A DNA stretch of 64,000 nucleotides, from the NCBI RefSeq assembly GCF_002735705.1, contig NZ_PDZL01000007.1:124001-188000 (forward strand), read 5' to 3'. This DNA is from Janthinobacterium sp. BJB426 (lineage in GTDB: Bacteria; Pseudomonadota; Gammaproteobacteria; Burkholderiales; Burkholderiaceae_D). Below the pieces are notes generated by a model. It saw only the letters and a program-made list of their open reading frames with translations, did no database searches and had not been told where the DNA came from. Below are positions 8,781-16,775 of the stretch, piece after piece; the first letter of the stretch is position 1; every line of letters starts with the position of its first letter. The translations under genes were made by a program, and so were the position numbers.

Positions 8781-9383
8781 TCACACGGCATTGTGTGTGG
8801 CGACCATGCCCGCCAGGATCAGGCTGACCGAGGCGTGCCATTGCGTCTCGCTGGCCGGCCTGCCGGCCAGCGCATAGCCGTGCAGGAAATCGACGAGCGC
8901 ATCATGCCCGCGCAGCCGGGATTTTTTATTCAGCGCGAGACCCTCGACGGCAAGCTCGAACAGGGCCGTAAACCGCTCGGCCACATCGGCTTGCGTCACC
9001 AGCCCGCGCGCCATCAGGCGCACGAAATATGGCGTGGCGCTGACCAGTTCCAGGTACAGCGCGCACAGCGCGAGCAGGCGTCGTGGCGCTGCCTGGCGCC
9101 GCGTGAATGGCGGCTGCTGCGGATCGAGCGCGGCAAAACGCTGCACCATCAACGCTTGCAATAATTCCTCTTTCCCGGCGTAGTAGTGATACAGGGCCAT
9201 GGCATCGACGCCCAGGCTGTGCGCCAGCGCGCGCATGGAGAACGCTTCGCCTTTTTCTTCCAGCAGGGCCAGGGCCGCCTGCAGGATGCTGGCGTTGTCC
9301 AGCGCGGGCGCGGCGCGACGCGGACGCCCGGCGCGGCGCACGGGAGATGCCACGGCTTGAAGTTTTGGGGTTTTCATGGGCAT
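8781..9383 (-). CDS. TetR-family transcriptional regulator
   Basis: About 200 residues from the ATG at 9383, or 198 from a second ATG at 9377. After a basic, proline-rich leader the helix-turn-helix spans EAFSMRALAHSLGVDAMALY followed by HYYAGKEELLQAL, the TetR signature. The C-terminal half is a helical ligand domain that I cannot assign to a ligand. The gene is divergent from a RibD/DHFR-like gene. A perfect 8-bp inverted repeat lies directly upstream of both starts, so it most likely represses itself and that neighbour. A longer frame reaches 9416 but would run through the operator and the neighbour's ribosome site. Confidence 0.85.
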   Translation of the reverse strand: MPMKTPKLQAVASPVRRAGRPRRAAPALDNASILQAALALLEEKGEAFSMRALAHSLGVDAMALYHYYAGKEELLQALMVQRFAALDPQQPPFTRRQAAPRRLLALCALYLELVSATPYFVRLMARGLVTQADVAERFTALFELAVEGLALNKKSRLRGHDALVDFLHGYALAGRPASETQWHASVSLILAGMVATHNAV

Positions 9384-9402
9384 AATTCTACACCGTAGAA
9401 TT
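9384..9402. promoter_or_regulatory. TetR-type operator between divergent genes
   Basis: AATTCTAC-ACC-GTAGAATT is a perfect 8-bp inverted repeat. For the rightward gene a promoter TTGAAG (9357-9362), 18 bases, CATAAT (9381-9386) places the operator over the -10 region and the transcription start. The ribosome site AAGGAG follows at 9408. Confidence 0.65.
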
Positions 9403-9418
9403 AAATCAAGGAGCATCC

Positions 9419-9946
9419 ATGCAAAAAACTTTCGTCAGCGTTTTTCTCGGCATCAGCCTCGATGGCTGCATCGCGGGAGAAAACGGCGACCTGTCCTGGC
9501 TGACCGAACTGGCGCCCGACTCGCCCGACGCCACCGGCTACACGGCCTTGATGGAGCAGGTCGATACCCTGCTGATCGGGCGCACCACGTATGACGCCGT
9601 GCTGGGTTTTGAGCCGTGGCCGTATGCGGGCAAGCGCGTGGTGGTCCTGAGCCGCCGCGACTTCGCGCCGCGCCATGGCGAGCAGCGCCGCGCAGGCAGC
9701 GTGCGGGCAGTGCTGGAGGGACTGGCAGAGGAGGGGTGCCGTCACGTGTATCTCGATGGCGGCGCCGTCATCCGTGCCGGTTTGCGCGAGGGCGTCATCG
9801 ACAGCCTGACCCTGTCCGTGCTGCCCGTGGTGCTGGGCAAGGGCGTGCGCCTGTTCGAGGACGGCTTGCCGCGCAGCGACTGGCGCCTGGACCACACGCG
9901 CCAGTTGCCGAGTGGCGTGGTGCAGCTACGCTATCGCAAAAACTAG
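9419..9946 (+). CDS. Dihydrofolate reductase family protein (RibD C-terminal domain type)
   Basis: A 175-residue protein of the RibD_C/dihydrofolate-reductase-like fold. Landmarks are SVFLGISLDGCIAGENGDLSWL at the N-terminus, LLIGRTTYDAVLGFEPWPY and, near the end, YLDGGAVIRAGLREG and LPVVLGKGVRLF. These small YyaP/YwjB-like proteins bind NADPH, but their substrate is generally unknown. AAGGAG lies five bases before the ATG. The divergent TetR regulator and the operator between them suggest inducible expression, perhaps by a xenobiotic. The stop codon overlaps the convergent metallophosphoesterase gene by four bases. Confidence 0.85.
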   Translation: MQKTFVSVFLGISLDGCIAGENGDLSWLTELAPDSPDATGYTALMEQVDTLLIGRTTYDAVLGFEPWPYAGKRVVVLSRRDFAPRHGEQRRAGSVRAVLEGLAEEGCRHVYLDGGAVIRAGLREGVIDSLTLSVLPVVLGKGVRLFEDGLPRSDWRLDHTRQLPSGVVQLRYRKN

Positions 9947-10746
9947 CCAGCGCTGGCCAGGTCGACGATGAAGCCTGTGTCAAAACGTTCGTTTTCCGGC
10001 GTGCCGTCCGGCCGCTTGTAGCCGCAGGGGTTGCACACGACGCGGCAGTCCTGGATGCGGTAGTCGAGCGAGGCGTGCATGTGGCCATGCACCCACAGGT
10101 CGGCCTGCGCCACCAGCGCGTCCAGCTGCGAGGCGAAGGCGGGCGAGCCGAGATTGGTCGCGTATTGCTCTTCCACCGACTGCATCGATGGCGCCATGTG
10201 CGTGATGACGACCGTCTTGCCATCGAACGGTTGCGCCAGTTGCTGTTCCAGCCAGGCGCGATGCTGCGCGTGCAGCTGCGCCGTGTCGGCCGCGCACAAG
10301 AGACGCGGCGTGTCGCCGCCCGTGCTGATGCGCTTGTAGTCGGGCATGTAGCTTTGCGCCGCGTTCAAGGCTTCCTCGTACCTGTCGGCGCCGAAGAGTA
10401 AAAAATCCGTCCACAGCGTGATGCCGAGAAAACGCACGCCGTTCAAGACCACGGCGTCGCCGTCGAGCAATCGGATGTTGGCGCCCTGTGTATTCGCGCT
10501 GGCGCAGGCGTCGCGCACGGCGTCCTGCATGTGTTCGAGCTGGTGGCCATAACCCTCGTGGTTGCCATGTACGTACAGCACGGGCAGGGCGCCGAAGGTG
10601 CGCGCGGCCCACGCGATGGCATTGTTGCCCGTGTCGATGTCGCCGGCCAGGATCACCACGTCGGGACGGCAGGCGGCAAGGTCGATGGCGGGCGTGTCGT
10701 CACCCCAGACTTCCAGGTGCAGGTCGGACAGGATCAGCAAACGCAT
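9943..10746 (-). CDS. Metallophosphoesterase (paralogue 1)
   Basis: A 267-residue calcineurin-like phosphoesterase. The metal-binding blocks are Asp8-x-His10 in LILSDLH, GD36 in ILAGDIDTG, GNHE around 61-64, a His in ITHMAPS and GHMHAS near residue 215. No signal peptide is seen, so it should be cytoplasmic. The start at 10746 fits the conserved MRLLILSDLH; the open frame upstream is not conserved with the paralogue. A clearly related gene of the same length and strand lies at 12277-13080. The physiological substrate is unknown. Confidence 0.88.
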   Translation of the reverse strand: MRLLILSDLHLEVWGDDTPAIDLAACRPDVVILAGDIDTGNNAIAWAARTFGALPVLYVHGNHEGYGHQLEHMQDAVRDACASANTQGANIRLLDGDAVVLNGVRFLGITLWTDFLLFGADRYEEALNAAQSYMPDYKRISTGGDTPRLLCAADTAQLHAQHRAWLEQQLAQPFDGKTVVITHMAPSMQSVEEQYATNLGSPAFASQLDALVAQADLWVHGHMHASLDYRIQDCRVVCNPCGYKRPDGTPENERFDTGFIVDLASAG

Positions 10747-10884
10747 GGCAGGAGGCGCGGCATGGCGCACGGCAGTGAATGGGCCTCTATCGTAGCGCAA
10801 GTCGCCACGCCCGTCTGCTTGACCGCGCGCGGGGGCGACGTTACCCTGTGGCATCGATTACCGCACACTCATTACTGGAGCCGC

Positions 10885-11841
10885 ATGCCGCCTTTCTTCC
10901 TTTCCAAGACCTTGCTCAGCATCGCGCTGGCCGCCATGGCGCTGCCGTTTTCCGCGCATGCCGCCACGCCCGCCGTCGATCCCTTGACGCAGCCGATTGC
11001 CTCGCCGTATGCGGCGCAATGGAACCGCCCGCAGCAGCCGGCGCGCATCCACGGCGACACGTATTACGTGGGCGTGGGCGGCTTGAGCGTGGTGCTGATC
11101 GACACGCGCGAAGGTTTGATCCTGATCGATGGCGCGCTGCCGCAATCGGTGGCCGCCATCAAGGAACATATCCTCGAGCTGGGCTTTCGCCTGGAAGACA
11201 TCAAGTTCATCCTGAATACGGAAGCGCATTTCGACCATTCGGGCGGCATCGCCGCCCTGGCCCGCGACAGCGGCGCGCAAGTGGTCGCCAGCCCGCTGGG
11301 TGCGCAGGCGCTGCGCGCGGGTTCGGTGCTCGCCATGGACCCGCAAGCGGGCGAAATCGACCCCATGCCGGCCGTGGAAAACGTGCGCGAGATCGCCGAT
11401 GGCGAAACCTTGCAACTGGGCGACGTGACCGTCACGGCGCGCTACACGCCTGGCCATACGCCGGGCAGCACCAGCTGGACCTGGGTGTCGTGCGAGGATG
11501 CGGAGCGTCAGGACTGCCTGAACGTGGTGTTCGGCGCCAGCCTCACGCCGGTGGCGGCCGACGATTTTCACTACCTGGGCGATGAACGCCATGCGGACCT
11601 GACGCCGGCCTTCCGCCGCGTCATGCAGGACTTCGCCAAACTGCCGTGCGACATCCTGATCTCGGCCCACCCCGACCACTCGGGCGGCGATCGCAAGCTG
11701 ACGCAATTGCTGGAAGGCGTCACGCCGAATCCCTTCATCGATGCGCAGGCGTGCAGCAACTACGCTGCCAAGAATGAAGCCAAGCTCGAAGCGCGCATCG
11801 CCAAGGAAAAAGCCATGGCTGGCGAGACTGCGACAAAATAA
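10885..11841 (+). CDS. Subclass B3-like metallo-beta-lactamase with Glu at the first zinc-ligand position
   Basis: A 318-residue MBL-fold hydrolase with a clear signal peptide (cleavage likely after SAHA, residue 26), so it is periplasmic. The zinc motif normally read HxHxDH is here Glu113-Ala-His115-Phe-Asp117-His118. The other expected ligands are His191 in TPGHTPGS and His262 in SAHPDHSGG, which is typical of subclass B3 beta-lactamases. Residues 203 and 211 are cysteines. Known B3 variants with Gln or Glu at the first position exist (GOB type; a Glu-containing group including SIE-1 as I recall), so activity against beta-lactams is plausible but unproven. No LysR/AmpR-type regulator is adjacent. 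It stands alone between two metallophosphoesterase genes. Confidence 0.85.
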   Translation: MPPFFLSKTLLSIALAAMALPFSAHAATPAVDPLTQPIASPYAAQWNRPQQPARIHGDTYYVGVGGLSVVLIDTREGLILIDGALPQSVAAIKEHILELGFRLEDIKFILNTEAHFDHSGGIAALARDSGAQVVASPLGAQALRAGSVLAMDPQAGEIDPMPAVENVREIADGETLQLGDVTVTARYTPGHTPGSTSWTWVSCEDAERQDCLNVVFGASLTPVAADDFHYLGDERHADLTPAFRRVMQDFAKLPCDILISAHPDHSGGDRKLTQLLEGVTPNPFIDAQACSNYAAKNEAKLEARIAKEKAMAGETATK

Positions 11842-11871
11842 CAACGTTGGCGCATGTGCCATGAAAAGCGG

Positions 11872-12078
11872 TTGACGCACTGCTGCATCCGGCGCAGAAT
11901 CGTCATCCGCAGTGCAGATCAACCACACAAAAGAAAGGAAACCCATGTTCGAGCAGGCTGGCAGCAAGTTGACTTACCACTAGCCCCGCGCATGACGCTC
12001 GGGGCCAACGGCAGCATTGCCGATCCCGAGCCGGTGTCCTTCAAACCCCGGTGAGGAAACTCGCCGGGGTTTTTTGTT
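11872..12078 (+). ncRNA. Possible small structured transcript with a 12-codon open frame and strong terminator
   Basis: TTGACG (11872-11877), 18 bases and CAGAAT (11896-11901) give a promoter-like start. Behind it lie AAAGGA (11935-11940) and a 12-codon frame, 11945-11983 (MFEQAGSKLTYH). Next come nested stems at 11998-12030 (CTCGGG/CCCGAG enclosing CGGCA-GCAT-TGCCG). The end is a 13-pair terminator hairpin with a GAAA loop at 12043-12072 and a T-rich tail. The whole unit is about 170 nt and is independent of both neighbours. I do not recognise it as a known RNA family; it could be an sRNA, a leader peptide with attenuator, or simply the end of the beta-lactamase transcript. Confidence 0.45.
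12043..12078 (+). terminator. Strong rho-independent terminator
   Basis: Stem 12043-12055 pairs with 12060-12072 (AAACCCCGG arm with CCGGGGTTT, one G-T pair) around a GAAA loop, followed by T-rich TTTTGTTTT. It lies 29 bases before the ATG of the small basic protein gene. Confidence 0.85.
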
Positions 12079-12106
12079 TTGCACGACTGGGTTGAAAGGA
12101 AACAGC

Positions 12107-12280
12107 ATGAAAATCAAAGTAAAAGCCGCGCCCAAGCCGCGCAATCCGCTGGTGGCCGCCGCCAGGCTGCGCGGCGGCGCCGGCGCGCACCAGTCGGAAG
12201 TGTCGCCGCGCGTGGCGCGCCGGGCCGGCAAGCACCGCCTGCAGCAATGGCTGGCGGGCCGCCTCAAGGCTGACGATTAG
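12107..12280 (+). CDS. Small basic hypothetical protein (57 aa)
   Basis: A 57-residue, strongly basic, alanine- and arginine-rich protein that begins MKIKVKAAPKPRNPLV and ends RLKADD. GAAAGGA lies seven bases upstream of the ATG, a good ribosome site. It has no hydrophobic segment or cysteine. The composition would suit nucleic-acid or ribosome binding, but that is a guess from charge only. It sits directly after a terminator and its stop overlaps the convergent phosphoesterase stop. The support is the ribosome site and codon composition, not a recognised family. Confidence 0.55.
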   Translation: MKIKVKAAPKPRNPLVAAARLRGGAGAHQSEVSPRVARRAGKHRLQQWLAGRLKADD

Positions 12281-13080
12281 CGGGCCGGCAGGTCAATGAT
12301 GAAGTTCGGATCAAAAGCGGGATTTTGCGGCGCGCCGCTGCGCGTCTTGTAACCGCAGGGGTTAGCTACGACGCGGCACTGGTCGATGCGGTAGTCGCGC
12401 GAAGCATGGATATGACCATGCACCCACAGGTTCGCCCGCGCAGCCAGTTCGTCCAGGCGCGAGGCATAGGCGGGCGAACATCCTTCGCTGCCGTAGGCAT
12501 CGTCGACCGACAGCAGCGACGGTGCCATGTGGCTGATGACGACGGTGCTGCCGTCGAATGGCTGCGCCAGTTCGCGCGTTAGCCACGCTTTTTGCTGCGC
12601 GTGGAACATGGCCGTATCGGCCGCACGCAGCTTGCGAAAGCCCATGTTGGCCAGGCGGATGCGCTTGTAGTCGTTCATGACGGCTTCCGCGTCGCGCATG
12701 GCCGCCTGGCGCGTGTCGTCGCCCAGCAGGCGGAAATCCGTCCACAGGGTGGCGCCCAGGAAGCGCACAGCGTGGCCTGCCTGGTCGGTGATGACGTGCG
12801 TGCCGCAGTCGAGGAAATGCACGTTCTGCGTGCTGGCGCAAGCCGCGTGGAGTTCCTGGCGCACCTTGTCGAGGTGGTGGCCATAGCCTTCGTGGTTGCC
12901 ATGCACGTACAGCACGGGCAGTCCCGCGAATGCACTGGCGGCCCAGGCCACGGCGCGGGCGCCCGTGTCGATATCGCCGGCGAGGATCACGGCGTCGGGG
13001 CAGCTGAGCGCGAGGTCGCCCTGCGGCGCTTCGTCGCGCCATAACTCATGGTGCAGGTCCGACAGAATCAATAAACGCAT
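12277..13080 (-). CDS. Metallophosphoesterase (paralogue 2)
   Basis: A 267-residue calcineurin-like phosphoesterase with the same blocks as the gene at 9943-10746: SDLHHELW, ILAGDIDTG, YVHGNHEGYGH, ISHMAPS and VHGHIHASRDYR. The two proteins align end to end and share long identical words such as VLYVHGNHEGYGH and VNPCGYK-like endings (ANPCGYK here), so they are paralogues by duplication. It lies 46 bases downstream of the LysR gene on the same strand and could be cotranscribed with it. Substrate unknown. Confidence 0.88.
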   Translation of the reverse strand: MRLLILSDLHHELWRDEAPQGDLALSCPDAVILAGDIDTGARAVAWAASAFAGLPVLYVHGNHEGYGHHLDKVRQELHAACASTQNVHFLDCGTHVITDQAGHAVRFLGATLWTDFRLLGDDTRQAAMRDAEAVMNDYKRIRLANMGFRKLRAADTAMFHAQQKAWLTRELAQPFDGSTVVISHMAPSLLSVDDAYGSEGCSPAYASRLDELAARANLWVHGHIHASRDYRIDQCRVVANPCGYKTRSGAPQNPAFDPNFIIDLPAR

Positions 13081-13126
13081 GCGGCATCCAGGCGATTGGA
13101 GAGTACGCCATCGTACCTGAAAACCC

Positions 13127-14032
13127 TCACTCTTCCTCCAGCGCGGCGAAGCTGTGCGCCAGGTAGTCGAGCAGCGCGCGCACGGCAGGCAGCAGACCGC
13201 GCCGCGACGGGAACACGGCGTGGATGATTTCGCGCTGCGGCCGCCACTGCTCCATCAGCGGCAGCAGGCTGCCATCGGCCACCTGTTCCGTGATCATCAT
13301 GGTCGGCAGCTGCACCACGCCCACGCCGGCCACGGCCGCGTCGCGCAGGGTCAGCATGTCGCCCGTGACGAAGCGCGGCACGTGGCGCAGCTGGGCGCGC
13401 GCGCCATCGGGGCCGTGCAAATCCCACTGGTAGTGCTGTTGCGGCGTGCCCAGGGCCAGGCTGGGCCAGTCGGACAGGTCGGCCGGCGCCTTCGGCAAGG
13501 CCGCGCCGGCGAACAGCAGCGGGCTGCCTACCATGCACTGGCCCCGTTCGGCCAGCACGCGCAATACCAGATCGCTGTCGGGTAGCGGAGGCGGACGCAC
13601 GCGGATGGCCACGTCGATACCCTCGGCCACCAGGTCGACGCGGCGGTTGTTCGCTTCCAATAGCAGAGTCACTTGCGGATGCTCGCGCATGAAACCGGCC
13701 AGCATGGGGGCGACCAGCGAGTGCAGCAGAGCGATGGGGCAGGACAGGCGCACCGTGCCGCGCGGCGCCGCGCGCGTCAGTTCGATCGCTTCCTGCGCCG
13801 CCTCCGCCTCCACCAGCATGGCCTTGCAATGCTCGTAAAACGTCTGCCCCACATCGGTGACGGAAAAATGCCGCGTCGTGCGTTGCAGCAGGCGCGCGCC
13901 GAGCCGCTCTTCCAGCAGCGCGATGCGCCGGCTCAGTTTTGATTTCGGCATGCCCAGCGCGCGCCCGGCCGGCGCGAAACCACCATGGTCGACTACCTGC
14001 ACAAAGTAATACAAGTCATTCAGGTCCTGCAT
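13127..14032 (-). CDS. LysR-family transcriptional regulator
   Basis: A 301-residue LysR regulator. The N-terminal winged helix reads DLYYFVQVVDHGGFAPAGRA then LGMPKSKLSRRIALLEERLG and LLQRTTRHFSVTDVG; the rest is the periplasmic-binding-like effector domain. The group with 'PKSKLSRRIA' often controls adjacent pirin or quinone-related genes. Here it is divergent from a pirin gene, with an inverted repeat between them, so the pirin/isochorismatase-like pair is the most likely target. The effector is unknown. Confidence 0.9.
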   Translation of the reverse strand: MQDLNDLYYFVQVVDHGGFAPAGRALGMPKSKLSRRIALLEERLGARLLQRTTRHFSVTDVGQTFYEHCKAMLVEAEAAQEAIELTRAAPRGTVRLSCPIALLHSLVAPMLAGFMREHPQVTLLLEANNRRVDLVAEGIDVAIRVRPPPLPDSDLVLRVLAERGQCMVGSPLLFAGAALPKAPADLSDWPSLALGTPQQHYQWDLHGPDGARAQLRHVPRFVTGDMLTLRDAAVAGVGVVQLPTMMITEQVADGSLLPLMEQWRPQREIIHAVFPSRRGLLPAVRALLDYLAHSFAALEEE

Positions 14033-14046
14033 GTCGCCTCCTTGAT

Positions 14047-14064
14047 CGTTCTATTTATGGAACG
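14047..14064. promoter_or_regulatory. Candidate LysR-binding inverted repeat
   Basis: CGTTC-N8-GAACG lies 15 bases upstream of the LysR start codon in the divergent intergenic region with the pirin gene. The dyad size and the AT-rich centre (TATTTATG) fit a LysR recognition site, but no footprint-like support exists beyond position. Confidence 0.45.
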
Positions 14065-14151
14065 CTGATGGCATATTTTACCGTCTACCGCCTTCATCGT
14101 TGCAAGCGTATTCTGTCTTCATCGTAATGCAAACCCCAACAGGAGATCGAG

Positions 14152-15018
14152 ATGAACAAAGTCACAGGTATCTACAGCGCACCCCGCCAGCATTGGGTCG
14201 GCGACGGTTTCCCCGTGCGCTCGATGTTTTCGTATAACGGCCATGGCAAGCAGCTGAGCCCCTTCCTGCTGCTCGACTATGCCGGTCCTGCCGAATTTGC
14301 GCCCGGCACCCGTCCGCCCGGCGTCGGTTCGCATCCGCACCGCGGCTTTGAAACGGTGACCATCGTCTACAAGGGCGAAGTGGCGCACCGCGATTCGACG
14401 GGCCAGGGCGGCGTGATCGGCCCCGGCGACGTGCAGTGGATGACGGCCGGCGCCGGCATCCTGCATGAAGAGTTTCACTCGCCTGCCTTCACGCAGTCGG
14501 GCGGCACGCTGGAAATGGTGCAGCTGTGGGTGAACCTGCCGGCGAAAAACAAGATGACGGCGCCCGGCTACCAGGCCATCACCAGCGACACGATTCCCAC
14601 AGTGGCGCTGCCCGATGATGCCGGTTCCGTGCGCGTGATCGCCGGCGACTTCGCTGGCCAGCATGGACCCGCCCGCACGTTCTCGCCGATGCAGGTGTGG
14701 GACATGCGCCTGGCCCAGGGCAAGCTGACGGAGCTGCCCGTGACCCGAGGCTGGAGCACGGCGCTGATCGTTTTGCACGGCACGGTGCTGGTCAATGGCG
14801 AGAGCGTGGTGCGCGAAGCGCAGATGGCGCTGTTCGAGCGCGATGGCGACAGCATCACCATCGAAGCGAACAACGACGCCGTGGTACTGCTGCTGAGCGG
14901 TGAGCCGATCGAGGAACCCATCGTCGGCCACGGTCCCTTCGTCATGAACACCGAGGCGGAAATCGCGCAGGCGTTCGAGGATTTCAACAGCGGCCGCTTC
15001 GCCCGTATCGCGACGTAA
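14152..15018 (+). CDS. Pirin family protein
   Basis: A 288-residue bicupin. The metal-binding N-terminal cupin contains [18 protein letters not shown] with two histidines, [15 protein letters not shown] with another His and Glu, and the typical pirin opening with [14 protein letters not shown]. Bacterial pirins such as YhhW can oxidise quercetin or act in stress responses; the function here cannot be fixed. AGGAGATCGAG precedes the ATG. It is divergent from LysR and followed by an isochorismatase-like hydrolase 65 bases downstream, a pairing that suggests a shared response. Confidence 0.9.
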   Translation: MNKVTGIYSAPRQHWVGDGFPVRSMFSYNGHGKQLSPFLLLDYAGPAEFAPGTRPPGVGSHPHRGFETVTIVYKGEVAHRDSTGQGGVIGPGDVQWMTAGAGILHEEFHSPAFTQSGGTLEMVQLWVNLPAKNKMTAPGYQAITSDTIPTVALPDDAGSVRVIAGDFAGQHGPARTFSPMQVWDMRLAQGKLTELPVTRGWSTALIVLHGTVLVNGESVVREAQMALFERDGDSITIEANNDAVVLLLSGEPIEEPIVGHGPFVMNTEAEIAQAFEDFNSGRFARIAT

Positions 15019-15083
15019 TTTGTGCAGTGAATTTGTGTAGTACCCATGCCGCATCCCGCGGCATGGTTTTTCAGGAGACCACC

Positions 15084-15785
15084 ATGAGCACCCCCGCCAA
15101 CTTCCAAGGTTTGCCACCGATGATCGATCCCGACGATGCCGTCATGCTGCTGATCGACCACCAGAGCGGTTTGTTCCAGCTGGTGCGCGACATCGAGCAG
15201 CACGTGCTGCGCGGCCACGTCACGGCGCTGGCCAAGCTGTCGCGCCTGGCCAACATGCCGACTTTTACCACCGCGTCCGTGCCCGACGGTCCGAACGGCC
15301 CCTTGATCCCGGAAATCCACCATTTCAACCCGGACGCCGTCTACATCCCGCGCACGGGCCAGATCAACGCCTGGGACAATCCGGCCTGGGTCGAAGCCAT
15401 CGAAAAGACGGGCCGCAAGACCCTGCTGATCGCCGGCACGCTCACCAGCGTGTGCATGGCCTTCCCGACCATCAGCGCGCTGGCGGCCGGCTACAAGGTG
15501 TTCGCCATCATCGATGCCTCGGGCAACTGGTCGAAGATGGCCACCGACATTACCATGGCGCGCGTGACGCAGGCGGGCGCCGTGCCGATCGACACGTACG
15601 CCGTGCTGGCTGAAGTGATGAGCACCTGGAACCGCGCCGACGCGATGGAATTCGCCGCCATCATGACCGACCATATCGTGCCGCCATACCGCGCCCTGAT
15701 CGAAAGCTACGACAAGGCGCAGGGCGTGCAAAAGAATGGCCGCGAAACCAAGCTGGAAATCCTCGAAGCGGCCGGCAAGGGCTGA
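15084..15785 (+). CDS. Isochorismatase-like cysteine hydrolase (YcaC type)
   Basis: A 233-residue isochorismatase-fold hydrolase. The likely catalytic triad is Asp in [11 protein letters not shown], a Lys in the KTGRKTLL region and Cys in [20 protein letters not shown]. Length and these motifs match YcaC-like hydrolases of unknown substrate rather than true isochorismatases. The start at 15084 follows TCAGGAGACCACC, a strong ribosome site; upstream in-frame codons lack one. It likely forms an operon with the pirin gene under the divergent LysR. Confidence 0.87.
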   Translation: MSTPANFQGLPPMIDPDDAVMLLIDHQSGLFQLVRDIEQHVLRGHVTALAKLSRLANMPTFTTASVPDGPNGPLIPEIHHFNPDAVYIPRTGQINAWDNPAWVEAIEKTGRKTLLIAGTLTSVCMAFPTISALAAGYKVFAIIDASGNWSKMATDITMARVTQAGAVPIDTYAVLAEVMSTWNRADAMEFAAIMTDHIVPPYRALIESYDKAQGVQKNGRETKLEILEAAGKG

Positions 15786-15791
15786 CCGTCG

Positions 15792-16553
15792 CTACGGCGC
15801 TTCGTAGCTGTTGCGTATCGCCGCCAGTACGCCGCGCTGTTCCAGGTGCGTGATGGCGGCGTTCAGGCGCGCCAGGTCGCCGGCGCTGGTCGTGCGCGCA
15901 TTGAGCATCAGGTGCACGGGGGCGCGCAGGACGAGGAAGGGCAGGGTGCGCAAGGCAACGCCCTGCAGGCGCGCTTCGTGGCGCACGGCCAGCACGTCGC
16001 CCAGCAGCAGGTCGGCGCGGCCCGCGTCAAGCATGCGCACGCCTTGCTGGAAACTGCCGAATGCATTCAGGCGGCCGGCCTTTTCCAGCGCCGGCCGGGC
16101 CGCCGCGTATTGCGCGCCATACCAGCCCACCTTGGGCGCCAGCAAGGTCGCGTTGCCGCGCGCGAGCTGCGCGAAGCTGGCGATCTGCTGGTGGTTGCCG
16201 GGCGAGCCGGATTTGCTGAAGACGCCCACGGCTTCATCGCGGTACGAGAGGGAAAAGCGCGCATAGGACTGGCGTTCCGGCGTCTCGGACGCGGCCAGCA
16301 TCAGGTCCAGCCCCCCTTTCTGGAACAGCAGCTGGCGCCGCGCCGTGGGCAGCTCCGGCACGGTGACCAGGGTGCAGCGGGCTTCCTTGAAAATGGCCTT
16401 CAGCAATTCCAGGTCCAGGCCCGTATGGCGGCCCTGGGCATCGCGGTAGACATACGGCGGCCACTGCTCCAGCGCCATCGTCATGCGGCAAGCTACGGCG
16501 GGCAGGGCAGATACGCCGAGCACTGCCGCAAACAGGAGATGGCGCATGCGCAT
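15792..16553 (-). CDS. Periplasmic solute-binding protein, family 3
   Basis: A 253-residue protein with a signal peptide (MRMRHLLFAAVLGVSALPAV, cleavage near Ala21-Cys22) and a family-3 solute-binding fold: LEQWPPYVYRDAQGRHTGLD, ELLKAIFKEA, then LMLAASETPERQSYARFS. These proteins usually feed polar amino acids to ABC importers, but no permease or ATPase gene is adjacent, so it may work with a distant transporter or as a sensor. A cysteine near the cleavage site lacks a clear lipobox. It is convergent with the isochorismatase-like gene, with six bases between the stops. Confidence 0.82.
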   Translation of the reverse strand: MRMRHLLFAAVLGVSALPAVACRMTMALEQWPPYVYRDAQGRHTGLDLELLKAIFKEARCTLVTVPELPTARRQLLFQKGGLDLMLAASETPERQSYARFSLSYRDEAVGVFSKSGSPGNHQQIASFAQLARGNATLLAPKVGWYGAQYAAARPALEKAGRLNAFGSFQQGVRMLDAGRADLLLGDVLAVRHEARLQGVALRTLPFLVLRAPVHLMLNARTTSAGDLARLNAAITHLEQRGVLAAIRNSYEAP

Positions 16554-16775
16554 AAGGGGGCTTCCTGGAGTTTCAACTTGCTATTCAATTTGCCAGAATG
16601 GCCACGGAAGTCAAGGGCTGCGGCGGCTGAAGGCCGGCCTGGTTCGCATTTCCTCGATGTTTGCGCGTTTTTTGCCGCTTTCCCCCATGGGTGTCGGCTC
16701 CGGCGTGGCGAACACCGTGCAGTGTAATCGGCTATAGTGACGCGGTGCCACCACTGCCCCGCAAAGGAAGACCGC

